From: an uncultured Lachnospiraceae bacterium
Lineage (GTDB): Bacteria > Bacillota > Clostridia > Lachnospirales > Lachnospiraceae
DNA: 64,000 nt
Assembly: GCA_947626945.1 (NCBI GenBank)
Contig: CANQUC010000005.1
Span: forward strand, 1 to 64,000
Reading direction: 5' to 3'
This document shows positions 28,159-36,108 of this stretch, piece by piece. A model generated the notes under the pieces. That model saw nothing but the letters and a program-made list of their open reading frames with translations, did no database searches and had not been told where the DNA came from. The position numbers and the translations under genes are program-made. Numbering within the stretch: position 1 is the stretch's first letter; each line of letters begins with the position of its first letter.

Positions 28159-29217
28159 ATGAAATATAAGCTGGAAACATGTGTGTGGGAGATCACGCTG
28201 GGATGCAATTTCCGCTGCAGACACTGCGGTTCCTCCTGCGCGGAGCCTGCGCCCGATGAGCTGACAACAGAGGAGGCGCTGGATCTGGCAGATCAGATCG
28301 GCGTTTTAAAGCCAAGATACCTGTCCCTGACCGGGGGAGAGCCGCTGATGAGAAAGGACTGGTCTCTGATCACGGAAAGACTGACGGCGCAGGGCATTCA
28401 GGTCTGTATGATCACCAACGGTTCGCTGATCGATGAAGAGACGGCAGAAAAAATGGAAAGGGCGGGCCTTTCACTTGTTTCCGTCAGTATGGACGGCACA
28501 AGGCAGATCCATAATTACATGCGGGGCGTGGACTGCTATGACAAAAGTAAAAGAGCATACCGCCTGCTGTCAGGGACAAAGATCCTCAGGGCGGCAAATA
28601 CTACCCTTGTAAAGGAAAATCTTTCCTGTCTGGAGGAAATGCGTCTGGAGCTGATGGAGCTGGGAGTACAGAAATGGCAGCTGCAGATAGGGCTGCCGGT
28701 GGGAACGCTGAAAAAAAACAAAGCCTCCGTAATTGATCCGGAGGATCTGCCCGGGGTCATTGATTTTGTCTATGAGGCAAACAGCAAAGGGGGCATTCAG
28801 GTGACGCTGGCGGAAAGCGCCGGGTATTACAGCAAAAAGGAGGCGATGGCCGCCCGGATGGCGGATCCCCTGGGACGGCTCAGCGTGTTTCGGGGGTGCA
28901 ACGCGGGCATCCGAAGCCTTGGGATCCTTCAAAACGGAGACGTAACCGGCTGCACATCCATCCGAGATCCCCGGTTTATAGAGGGAACCGTCCGGAAAAG
29001 ACCGCTGTGGGAAATCTGGCAGGATGAGCAGGCATTTGCCTGGCGCCGGCAGATGACAGTTCAGAAAGAGCAGCAGGGCTTTTGCGGACGTTGTCCATAC
29101 GCAGAGGTCTGTCTGGGAGGATGCACCAACACAAAACTGACAACTGCCGGAAGCATTTACAAAGAAAACAGGTACTGCGTATATCACCTGGCACACGCCT
29201 GCCAGAATCAGACATAA
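28159..29217 (+). CDS. Radical SAM/SPASM-domain enzyme
   Basis: A 352-residue enzyme with the [4Fe-4S] site C-x3-C-x2-C at C16, C20 and C23 (GCNFRCRHCG), the SAM-binding LTGGEPLM near 66-73 and a radical SAM barrel to about 230. A C-terminal SPASM region follows, with Cys in FRGCNAGIRS, VTGCTSIRDP, CGRCPYAEVCLGGC and a last YCVYH. SPASM enzymes of this kind modify peptides or proteins (PqqE, AlbA and anaerobic sulfatase activators). No short precursor peptide is evident beside it, so the target may be one of the operon's larger proteins. ATG 28159 follows AGAAGGAG; an upstream in-frame start overlaps the previous gene and is less likely. Confidence 0.88.
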   Translation: MKYKLETCVWEITLGCNFRCRHCGSSCAEPAPDELTTEEALDLADQIGVLKPRYLSLTGGEPLMRKDWSLITERLTAQGIQVCMITNGSLIDEETAEKMERAGLSLVSVSMDGTRQIHNYMRGVDCYDKSKRAYRLLSGTKILRAANTTLVKENLSCLEEMRLELMELGVQKWQLQIGLPVGTLKKNKASVIDPEDLPGVIDFVYEANSKGGIQVTLAESAGYYSKKEAMAARMADPLGRLSVFRGCNAGIRSLGILQNGDVTGCTSIRDPRFIEGTVRKRPLWEIWQDEQAFAWRRQMTVQKEQQGFCGRCPYAEVCLGGCTNTKLTTAGSIYKENRYCVYHLAHACQNQT

Positions 29218-29276
29218 AACGCCTCTGCCAGTCGAAGACTGTCGAACGATTTTTCCGTAAAATCAGGCGCCGGGCA

Positions 29277-29305
29277 ATGACAAAAACTGGCCGTTATGGT
29301 ATAGT
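29277..29305 (+). promoter_or_regulatory. Promoter of the nuclease-like/coiled-coil cassette
   Basis: ATGACA, 17-base spacer, TATAGT, within the 118-base gap after the radical SAM gene, about 30 bases before the next start. Confidence 0.65.
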
Positions 29306-29335
29306 AAAACCAGTTCTTCCGAAAGGGGCGGCCAT

Positions 29336-30301
29336 ATGTATTACAGAGCCTGGCGCAAAGTTCTGGAACACATCAAACAGCGGTTTATGGATGAGACAGG
29401 GCTTACAGAGCAGGATTTTTTTTGTGAGGGCGAGATTGACGCCATACAGGAGACCTTTTACCTGCGGGATATGAAAAACAACCTGATCGCGGAACCGTCC
29501 CCCGTACATCAAAAAGAATTTTCATCCGGCAAAAGCGTGCTTTCCACTTTCCGCTATCTGGCATCTTCCTATGCCATGGCTTTCAATCTTCTGGGAAACA
29601 ATGCGGTCAGGCTGATCGGAAACCGTCACGGGATTCTGCCCGGAACATACAGAATCACATACAAAAAAACATTAAGAGCGCTGAAAAGTAAAAATGCCTT
29701 TGTGACCATTGACGGAGCACTGTTTTCCGAGGACGGGACAAGCTGTCTCTGCATGGAGATGAAAATGCTGGAATGGTTTGTATTTAAGGTAAACCCCATC
29801 AAAGACACCTTTATGGAGGCGGACAATTATTATTTTCCGGATACAGCTCCGGTGTTCATTGAGACCATTCAGATGCTGGTGCCTTTTTTAAACAGGGACG
29901 GCTGGGAGCATTTCGGCAGTTTTCAGAACTGCGATGAATTTCTGATTATGCGCCAGCTTCTTGGAATTTACAACGTGCTTCGCATGGAAAAGGAGTCCCG
30001 TAAAGAAACCGGGCAGGCGGATGAGAAGCCGGGGCTAAAGCAGCTGACGCTGGCCTCCGTTTACTGGTCCGCAAAGAACCCGGACTGCTACGGCCATTAC
30101 CGGGAACGGATCCTGAAAGCGGAAAAACAGATGAAAAATGAAATGCGGTTTCTGCGGGAGATCATCCAGCCGGTGAGAGACCTGTTTGAGGATACGCTGG
30201 GCGTGGCGCTGCAGGTCATTGCCATAGATCACAGGGAACTGCTTGCAATGCTGGATAAGACGCCGGAAGAGAGACGGTGGCTGGAGCGATATGAGATTTG
30301 A
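29336..30301 (+). CDS. Putative PD-(D/E)xK nuclease-fold protein
   Basis: A 321-residue protein. The segment SSYAMAFNLLGN (residues 81-92), the Asp in TIDGALF (D126) and MEMKMLEW with E141 and K143 together follow the D-x(n)-E-x-K pattern of PD-(D/E)xK nucleases, and recall the PGN_0703-like group of putative restriction endonucleases. The remainder is helical; the C-terminus (ERILKAEKQMKNEMRFLREI) may form a coiled coil. ATG 29336 follows GAAAGGGGCGG. Two small coiled-coil proteins follow at once. The fold call rests on a short motif and is moderate; a role in nucleic-acid cutting or defence is inferred only. Confidence 0.5.
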   Translation: MYYRAWRKVLEHIKQRFMDETGLTEQDFFCEGEIDAIQETFYLRDMKNNLIAEPSPVHQKEFSSGKSVLSTFRYLASSYAMAFNLLGNNAVRLIGNRHGILPGTYRITYKKTLRALKSKNAFVTIDGALFSEDGTSCLCMEMKMLEWFVFKVNPIKDTFMEADNYYFPDTAPVFIETIQMLVPFLNRDGWEHFGSFQNCDEFLIMRQLLGIYNVLRMEKESRKETGQADEKPGLKQLTLASVYWSAKNPDCYGHYRERILKAEKQMKNEMRFLREIIQPVRDLFEDTLGVALQVIAIDHRELLAMLDKTPEERRWLERYEI

Positions 30302-30327
30302 GGAGAGGATGCCGAGGTGAAAGCGTA

Positions 30328-30549
30328 ATGGAGATGGCAGGTGAGAAAACAGAAGAAGCGCTTTTGGCGCTGCAGAGAGAAAACGCCGCTTTGCGGGAAG
30401 AAAACAGGCGGCTGGAGCAGGAGATCCGGATCGAGCAGCGGATCTACCTGAAATGGAAGCAGACGGCCATGCTTTTTCATGACGCCCTGTGGGAGGCTCT
30501 GTTAAAATATGACCCGGAGCAGTATGGAAAAAGGGGAAAGAAAGATTAG
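30328..30549 (+). CDS. Small coiled-coil protein, paralogue 1
   Basis: A 73-residue protein: an N-terminal heptad helix (ALLALQRENAALREENRRLE) then a conserved end, WKQTAMLFHDALWEALLKYD and PEQYG. ATG 30328 has GAGGTG at proper distance; the in-frame TTG at 30298 overlaps the previous stop and has no site. Not in any family I know. The protein 30 bases downstream shares the same layout and C-terminal signature. Possibly a dimerising partner or inhibitor of the upstream nuclease-like protein. Confidence 0.65.
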   Translation: MEMAGEKTEEALLALQRENAALREENRRLEQEIRIEQRIYLKWKQTAMLFHDALWEALLKYDPEQYGKRGKKD

Positions 30550-30579
30550 CGCGGCAATCACGCGCGCATGGAGAGCAGG

Positions 30580-30843
30580 ATGGAAAGAAAGGAAGCGGAA
30601 GTCAGAAAATTACTGGAAGAAAACCGGCAGCTGAAATTGCAGAAAGAGAAATTAAGACGGCTTCTGGAGCAAAAGGTGGAAAAACATCAGGAGTGGGAAC
30701 AGATCGCTTCCTGTTTTCACGATACGCTTTGGAAAGTGCTTTTAAAATATGAACCGGACACTTACGGCGTACTGTATCCGGACAGAAAGACCGACGGACA
30801 GCTTGGCATTGGAGAATTGCCCAGACTGCGGGGACGGACATGA
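30580..30843 (+). CDS. Small coiled-coil protein, paralogue 2
   Basis: An 87-residue paralogue of the preceding protein. Its coiled coil (VRKLLEENRQLKLQKEKLRR) is followed by WEQIASCFHDTLWKVLLKYE and PDTYG, matching the neighbour's F-H-D-x-L-W-x-x-L-L-K-Y-x-P-x-x-Y-G block. It has a further 19-residue basic tail. The ATG at 30580 is favoured because GGAG lies 8 bases before; an ATG at 30568 lacks a site. Tandem duplication is likely. Confidence 0.65.
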   Translation: MERKEAEVRKLLEENRQLKLQKEKLRRLLEQKVEKHQEWEQIASCFHDTLWKVLLKYEPDTYGVLYPDRKTDGQLGIGELPRLRGRT

Positions 30844-30866
30844 CAGGAAACAGGCCCAGGATGTAT

Positions 30867-30896
30867 TTGACAAAATGCCTTTTCGGGATGTATGAT
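30867..30896 (+). promoter_or_regulatory. Promoter of glmS
   Basis: TTGACA, 18-base spacer, TATGAT. The start of transcription falls about 30 bases before the glmS ATG, leaving no room for a glmS ribozyme. Confidence 0.75.
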
Positions 30897-30930
30897 AGGA
30901 AAGAAAAAAGTCAGTACGGGAGTGTTGTAC

Positions 30931-32751
30931 ATGTGTGGAATCGTAGGATATGTCGGTGCCAAAAACTGCATCGACGTTTTGATAGACGGCCTTTCCAAAC
31001 TGGAATACAGAGGATATGACTCCGCGGGCATCGCGGTGTTTGAAAAAAATAAGATTTGGGTGGAAAAAACAAAAGGGCGGCTGGCAGACCTGAGCGCGAA
31101 GCTGGAGCAAAGCAGCCGGCCGGATAGCCACTGCGGCATTGGCCATACCAGATGGGCCACTCATGGGGAGCCAAGCGACATCAATTCCCATCCCCATGGC
31201 AATAAGCGCGTGACCATTGTCCATAACGGCATTATAGAAAATTACCGGGAGCTGAAAAAGTTTCTGGACGGTCAGGGCTATAAATTTGAAAGCGAGACTG
31301 ACACAGAGGCCATCGCAAAGCTTCTGGACTATTATTATGACGGAGACCCTCTGGATACGATCACCAATGTGATCCAGAATCTGCGGGGCTCCTATGCCCT
31401 TGGGATCCTGTTCCGGGATTTCCCGGATCGGATTTATGCGGTGCGGATGGAAAGTCCGCTGATCGTAGGGGCCGGCAAGGGAGAAAATTTTATTGCCTCC
31501 GACGTGCCCGCCATTTTGAAATACACAAGAGATTATTATCTTCTGGAAAAAGAAGAGATTGCGGAAGTGACCGCGAAAAAAATCTGTTTTTACGATATTC
31601 ACGGGCAGCACATTGAAAAAGAGCTGAACACGGCCACCTGGGATGTGGACGCGGCGGAAAAAGGCGGCTACGAGCATTTCATGCGGAAAGAGATCTATGA
31701 GCAGCCGGTGGCGGTAAAGACGACCATTACCCCCAGGATCCGGGATAACATGCCCAATCTGGAGGAATGCGGCATTCTTCCAGGCTCCCTGAAGGACATC
31801 CGACGCCTGTTTGTTGTGGCATGCGGCACGGCCATGCACGCGGGCATGGTTGGAAAATATGTAATTGAACGGCTTGCCAGAGTGGAGGTTACGGTGGATA
31901 TCGCTTCCGAATTCCGTTACCGGGATCCGCTGATCTCAAAAAAGGATCTGGTGGTGCTGATCACCCAGTCCGGGGAAACGGCGGATACGCTGGCGGCTCT
32001 GCGCCTTGCAAAGGAGCGGGGCGCCAGAACCCTTGCCATTGTAAATGTAAAGGGCTCCTCCATCGCCAGAGAGGCGGACATGGTGATCTATACCCACGCG
32101 GGGCCGGAGATCTCGGTTGCCTCCACAAAGGCCTATTCGGTACAGCTGGCGGTGATGTATCTGCTGGCGTTTTCCCTTGCCTATGAGAGGGGAGAGATTA
32201 CCAGGGAGCGCTGCATGGAACTGACAGAAAAGCTGCAGCAGATCCCGGAGCAGATCCGGGAGACTTTGCAGACAGAAGATGTCTGCCAGTATGTGGCGTC
32301 CAAGCTGGTCAGCGCCGACAGCCTGCTGTATATTGGAAGAGGGCTGGATTATGCTCTCAGCATGGAAGGCTCCCTGAAGCTGAAAGAGATTTCCTATATC
32401 CATTCGGAATCCTATGCGGCGGGAGAGCTGAAGCATGGAACCATCAGCCTGATCACCGATCTGATGCCGGTGGTTGCCGTAGTGACCCAGTCCGCCCTTG
32501 TGGAAAAGACCATCAGCAACATGAAAGAGGTCAAGGCAAGAGGCGCGAAGGTGACCGCCATCTGCAGGCAGTCCGTGGAACTGACAGAGGATGTGGCGGA
32601 TCATGTGGTGAAGCTGCCGGATGTGGAGGATCTTTTGATGCCCATGATCGCGGTGGTGCCGCTGCAGCTGATCGCCTATTATACGGCAGTGTTAAAAGGC
32701 TGCGATGTGGATAAGCCCAGAAACCTGGCAAAGTCTGTTACGGTAGAATAG
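30931..32751 (+). CDS. glmS: Glutamine-fructose-6-phosphate aminotransferase (isomerizing)
   Basis: GlmS (606 residues) makes glucosamine-6-phosphate from fructose-6-phosphate and glutamine, the first step to UDP-GlcNAc for peptidoglycan. The N-terminal glutaminase domain begins MCGIVGY with the catalytic Cys exposed after Met removal, which fixes the start at 30931. HTRWATHG and NGIIENY are further glutaminase marks. Two SIS sugar-isomerase domains follow (TQSGETADTLAALR near 350 and a second after 450), and the C-terminal KSVTVE is standard. Confidence 0.97.
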   Translation: MCGIVGYVGAKNCIDVLIDGLSKLEYRGYDSAGIAVFEKNKIWVEKTKGRLADLSAKLEQSSRPDSHCGIGHTRWATHGEPSDINSHPHGNKRVTIVHNGIIENYRELKKFLDGQGYKFESETDTEAIAKLLDYYYDGDPLDTITNVIQNLRGSYALGILFRDFPDRIYAVRMESPLIVGAGKGENFIASDVPAILKYTRDYYLLEKEEIAEVTAKKICFYDIHGQHIEKELNTATWDVDAAEKGGYEHFMRKEIYEQPVAVKTTITPRIRDNMPNLEECGILPGSLKDIRRLFVVACGTAMHAGMVGKYVIERLARVEVTVDIASEFRYRDPLISKKDLVVLITQSGETADTLAALRLAKERGARTLAIVNVKGSSIAREADMVIYTHAGPEISVASTKAYSVQLAVMYLLAFSLAYERGEITRERCMELTEKLQQIPEQIRETLQTEDVCQYVASKLVSADSLLYIGRGLDYALSMEGSLKLKEISYIHSESYAAGELKHGTISLITDLMPVVAVVTQSALVEKTISNMKEVKARGAKVTAICRQSVELTEDVADHVVKLPDVEDLLMPMIAVVPLQLIAYYTAVLKGCDVDKPRNLAKSVTVE

Positions 32752-32769
32752 ATCAGAAAGAAAACCTGC

Positions 32770-32797
32770 TTGACATTTCGCAGGCGGATGGTATACT
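32770..32797 (+). promoter_or_regulatory. Promoter of the thrS leader
   Basis: TTGACA, 16-base spacer, TATACT, directly upstream of the T-box leader. Confidence 0.8.
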
Positions 32798-32799
32798 GA

Positions 32800-33040
32800 A
32801 TGTCAGATACATATGGCAACGCGATGACAGGAAGAGTAAGCTGAGAAACCATTCAGAGAGAAATGCGCATGCTGGAAGCATTTTATGGAGCATCAGCCCA
32901 AAACCACCCTGGAGCGGCTTTAATACAGCCCGGCCGGCGCCGTTACCGCCAAAAAAAGTGGCACATGCAAAATGGGTGGAACCGCGGTATTTGATTATCG
33001 TCCCTGAATGATCCGACGGATCGTTCAGGGATTTTTTTCC
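32800..33040 (+). ncRNA. T-box riboswitch, threonine-specific
   Basis: The T-box core AATGGGTGGAACCGCGG spans 32971-32987, followed by a terminator with stem arms 33001-33014 and 33018-33031 and a T run to 33038. Stem I marks are seen upstream (AGAGAG near 32856, GAAGCA near 32875). A threonine ACC codon, at 32903-32905 or 32906-32908, stands just before CTGGAGC, the usual specifier position. Uncharged tRNA-Thr would favour the antiterminator and turn on thrS. Confidence 0.92.
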
Positions 33041-33085
33041 ATATGTAAAAAGATGAAGCAGTACAAAAAATAAGGAGGAATGATT

Positions 33086-35020
33086 GTGAAGATTACACTG
33101 AAAGACGGTTCCGTAAAGGAATACGCGGAAGCCAGGTCCGTACTGGAGATCGCGGCCGATATCAGCGAGGGGCTGGCAAGAGCAGCCACGGCGGGAGAAG
33201 TGGACGGGAAAACGGTGGATCTGAGAACGGTCATCGACCGGGACTGTCAGTTAAATATTCTGACCTTTGAGAACAGCGAGGGAGGCGCAGGCGCTTTCCG
33301 CCATACCACGTCTCACATTATGGCGCAGGCCATCAAGCGGCTTTATCCGGAAACAAAGCTTGCCATCGGACCCTCCATCGCCGATGGATTTTATTATGAC
33401 GTAGACAGCGAAACGCCGCTGACCGCGGAAGACCTGACAAAGATCGAGGAGGAAATGAAAAAGATCGTCAGGGAAAATCTGGAAATCACCCGGTTTACCA
33501 AAAGCCGTGCCGACGCCATCGCGTATTTTCAGGAAAAAAACGAACCCTATAAGGTGGAGCTCATTCAGGATCTGCCGGAGGACGCGGAAATCAGTTTTTA
33601 CCAGCAGGGAGAGTTTGTGGATCTGTGCGCAGGCCCTCATCTGATGTCCACAAAACCGGTAAAGGCCTTTAAGCTTACCAGCCTGGCGGGAGCCTACTGG
33701 AGAGGCAGCGAGAAGAACAAGATGCTTACCCGGATCTACGGAACCTCTTTTACAAAGAAAGCAGATCTGGATGCCTATCTTACCAGACTGGAGGAGGCAA
33801 AGAAGCGGGATCACAGGAAGCTGGGCAAGCAGCTTGGCCTGTTTATGCTCAGGGACGAAGGCCCCGGTTTTCCTTTCTTTCTTCCAAAAGGTATGGTGCT
33901 GAAAAACAAGCTGCTGGATTACTGGCGGGAGATCCACAGTAAGGCGGGCTATGTGGAGATCTCCACGCCCATTATGCTGACCCGTCAGCTATGGGAGACC
34001 TCCGGCCACTGGGATCATTACAAAGACAATATGTACACCACCGTCATTGACGACACAGATTTTGCCATCAAGCCCATGAACTGTCCCGGCGGCATTCTGG
34101 TTTATCAGTCGGAGCCCCGTTCTTACAAAGATCTGCCCCTGCGGATGGGAGAGCTTGGCCTGGTGCACAGACATGAAAAATCCGGACAGCTGCACGGGCT
34201 GATGCGGGTGCGCTGCTTTACCCAGGACGACGCCCATATTTTCATGACGCCCGAACAGATCCGGGGAGAGATCAAAAATGTAGCCAAGCTCATTGACAGC
34301 GTATATCAGCTTTTTGGATTCAAATATCATGTGGAGCTGTCTACCCGTCCGGAGGATTCCATGGGAAGCGATGAAGACTGGGAGATGGCAACAGACGCTC
34401 TTCGGGGCGCTCTGGAAGATCTGGGCCTGGACTATGTGGTCAACGAGGGAGACGGAGCGTTTTACGGGCCAAAGATCGATTTCCATCTGGAGGATTCCAT
34501 CGGCAGAACCTGGCAGTGCGGCACCATCCAGCTGGATTTCCAGCTGCCCCAGCGGTTTGAGCTGGAGTATACGGGAGCAGACGGCGAAAAGCACCGCCCC
34601 ATTATGATCCACCGGGTGGCCTTTGGCTCCATTGAGCGGTTTATCGGTATTCTGATCGAGCATTTTGCCGGTGCGTTTCCCACCTGGCTTGCGCCGGAGC
34701 AGGTTCGGGTGCTTCCCATTTCCGACAAATTCCTGGATTACGCGGATCAGGTCAATGAAAGGCTGAAAGAGCAGGGAATACTCAGCACTGTGGACAGCCG
34801 GGCGGAAAAGATCGGTTACAAGATCAGAGAAAGCCGTCTTGCCAAGGTGCCTTACATGCTTGTGGTAGGCGCCAAGGAAGAGGAAACTAAAACGGTTTCC
34901 GTCAGAAGCAGATTTGCGGGAGATGAAGGACAAAAGACGCTGGAACAGTTCCTTGATCAGATCCGGGATGAGATTCAAAATAAAATCATCCGGGAAGTGG
35001 AGCAGCAGGAGAATAATTAA
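33086..35020 (+). CDS. thrS: Threonyl-tRNA synthetase
   Basis: ThrRS (644 residues, full length). It has an N-terminal TGS domain (1-60), an editing domain with HTTSHIMAQAIKRLYP and CAGPH, and a class II catalytic core with MNCPGG (motif 2 region), VRCFTQDDAHIF and HRVAFGSIERF. A C-terminal anticodon-binding domain starts after about 535. GTG 33086 is preferred, since AAGGAGG lies 7 bases before it, while the in-frame ATG at 33080 almost touches that site. Expression is set by the T-box leader. Confidence 0.97.
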   Translation: MKITLKDGSVKEYAEARSVLEIAADISEGLARAATAGEVDGKTVDLRTVIDRDCQLNILTFENSEGGAGAFRHTTSHIMAQAIKRLYPETKLAIGPSIADGFYYDVDSETPLTAEDLTKIEEEMKKIVRENLEITRFTKSRADAIAYFQEKNEPYKVELIQDLPEDAEISFYQQGEFVDLCAGPHLMSTKPVKAFKLTSLAGAYWRGSEKNKMLTRIYGTSFTKKADLDAYLTRLEEAKKRDHRKLGKQLGLFMLRDEGPGFPFFLPKGMVLKNKLLDYWREIHSKAGYVEISTPIMLTRQLWETSGHWDHYKDNMYTTVIDDTDFAIKPMNCPGGILVYQSEPRSYKDLPLRMGELGLVHRHEKSGQLHGLMRVRCFTQDDAHIFMTPEQIRGEIKNVAKLIDSVYQLFGFKYHVELSTRPEDSMGSDEDWEMATDALRGALEDLGLDYVVNEGDGAFYGPKIDFHLEDSIGRTWQCGTIQLDFQLPQRFELEYTGADGEKHRPIMIHRVAFGSIERFIGILIEHFAGAFPTWLAPEQVRVLPISDKFLDYADQVNERLKEQGILSTVDSRAEKIGYKIRESRLAKVPYMLVVGAKEEETKTVSVRSRFAGDEGQKTLEQFLDQIRDEIQNKIIREVEQQENN

Positions 35021-35079
35021 ACCGGCTGCAAGGAATACTAACTCCTGTCAGTTTATTTTTCATAAAGGAGGTAGTAGCC

Positions 35080-35229
35080 ATGCCCGATCTGGTATGTTCA
35101 GCCGTTGACTGTGTTTTTAACGATGAGCAGCTTTGCACGGCGGATAAGATCCACATTGAGGACGATACCTGCTGCGAGAGCTACTGTGACGATCCGAGAA
35201 CGGAAAACAAAGGCTGCAGCTGCAAGTAA
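35080..35229 (+). CDS. DUF1540 cysteine-rich small protein
   Basis: A 49-residue protein with seven or more Cys (LVCSAVDCVFNDEQLCTA, then CCESYC and CSC), the pattern of DUF1540 proteins, which probably bind zinc or another metal. AAAGGAGG precedes the ATG by 6 bases, and a strong terminator follows. Such short Cys-rich proteins are common in clostridia, and their role is unknown. Confidence 0.85.
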   Translation: MPDLVCSAVDCVFNDEQLCTADKIHIEDDTCCESYCDDPRTENKGCSCK

Positions 35230-35234
35230 GCCAC

Positions 35235-35263
35235 AAAAAGAGGTGTCCGGGACACCTCTTTTT
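35235..35263 (+). terminator. Rho-independent terminator
   Basis: AAAAAGAGGTGT (35235-35246) pairs with ACACCTCTTTTT (35252-35263) around CCGGG. Ends the thrS/DUF1540 unit. Confidence 0.88.
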
Positions 35264-35272
35264 GTTTGCATC

Positions 35273-35301
35273 TTGCTTTTGATAGGGAAAATTGGTAAAA
35301 T
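35273..35301 (+). promoter_or_regulatory. Promoter of the methyltransferase-hslO-nadE unit
   Basis: TTGCTT, 17-base spacer, TAAAAT, just after the preceding terminator and 38 bases before the next start. Confidence 0.65.
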
Positions 35302-35338
35302 ATCCGTGGTGTGACATTTTTTGGAAAGGATCATTGCC

Positions 35339-36103
35339 ATGGAGGCTTATGGGGAATTCGCGGAGGTATACGATCTGTTTATGGAAGAGGTGCCCTACGG
35401 GGCATGGTGCGACTATTTGAAGCAGCAGCTGCGGGAACATGGGGTCAGGGACGGCCTTTTGCTGGATCTGGGCTGCGGCACCGGAACCATGACTTCTCTG
35501 CTTGCAAAGGCAGGTTACGATATGATCGGAGTGGACCGGTCAGAGGAAATGCTTCGGCAGGCGTACGAAAAAAAGCAGAGGGATGGGCAGGATATCTTAT
35601 ATCTCTGTCAGGATATGAGCGCTTTTGAACTGTATGGAACCGTCCGGGGAATCGTCTGTGTCTGCGACGCGCTGAATTATATTCTGGAAGAAAAACAGCT
35701 TCTGGAAACATTCCGGCTGGTGAACAATTATCTGGATCCGGGCGGACTGTTTCTGTTTGATATGAACACTCCTTACAAATACAGCCGGATTCTGGGGGAT
35801 CATGTGTTTGCCCAAAACCGGCAGGAGGGCAGCTATATCTGGGAAAATCATTTTGACAGGGAAAGCGGCATCAATGAGTATGCCGTGACCTTTTATGTCC
35901 GGCAGGAAGAAGAGCGATACCGCCGGTTTGAGGAAATTCATTATCAGAGAGCCTACAGCCCTCACAGGATCAGGCAGCTGCTTTCTCAGGCCGGACTGGC
36001 TCTGGAGGCTGTCTACGACGGATACCGGAAAGCGCCGCCAAGGGCTGACAGCCAGCGGATCTGTTTTGTGGCCAGAGAGTGTACCAAGAAACAGGAAGGA
36101 TGA
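35339..36103 (+). CDS. Class I SAM-dependent methyltransferase
   Basis: A 254-residue soluble methyltransferase. The SAM loop LLDLGCGTGTMTSLLAK (residues 41-57) and acidic strand end GVDRSEEML are clear, followed by VCDALNYIL in the post-II region. The C-terminal part is beta-rich. The substrate cannot be told from sequence. ATG 35339 follows GGAAAGGA; a TTG further up in frame is less likely. The stop at 36101-36103 lies 5 bases before hslO, so they share an mRNA. Confidence 0.85.
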   Translation: MEAYGEFAEVYDLFMEEVPYGAWCDYLKQQLREHGVRDGLLLDLGCGTGTMTSLLAKAGYDMIGVDRSEEMLRQAYEKKQRDGQDILYLCQDMSAFELYGTVRGIVCVCDALNYILEEKQLLETFRLVNNYLDPGGLFLFDMNTPYKYSRILGDHVFAQNRQEGSYIWENHFDRESGINEYAVTFYVRQEEERYRRFEEIHYQRAYSPHRIRQLLSQAGLALEAVYDGYRKAPPRADSQRICFVARECTKKQEG

Positions 36104-36108
36104 AACAG

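Noticed and set aside
15814-29217. Contractile injection system or prophage tail module
   Set aside because: No sheath, tube, spike, baseplate, AAA+ ATPase, portal or terminase gene is present; the resemblance is only in large beta-rich proteins.
30841-30930. glmS ribozyme
   Set aside because: The predicted transcript leader is about 30 bases and has no ribozyme core; a promoter occupies the place.
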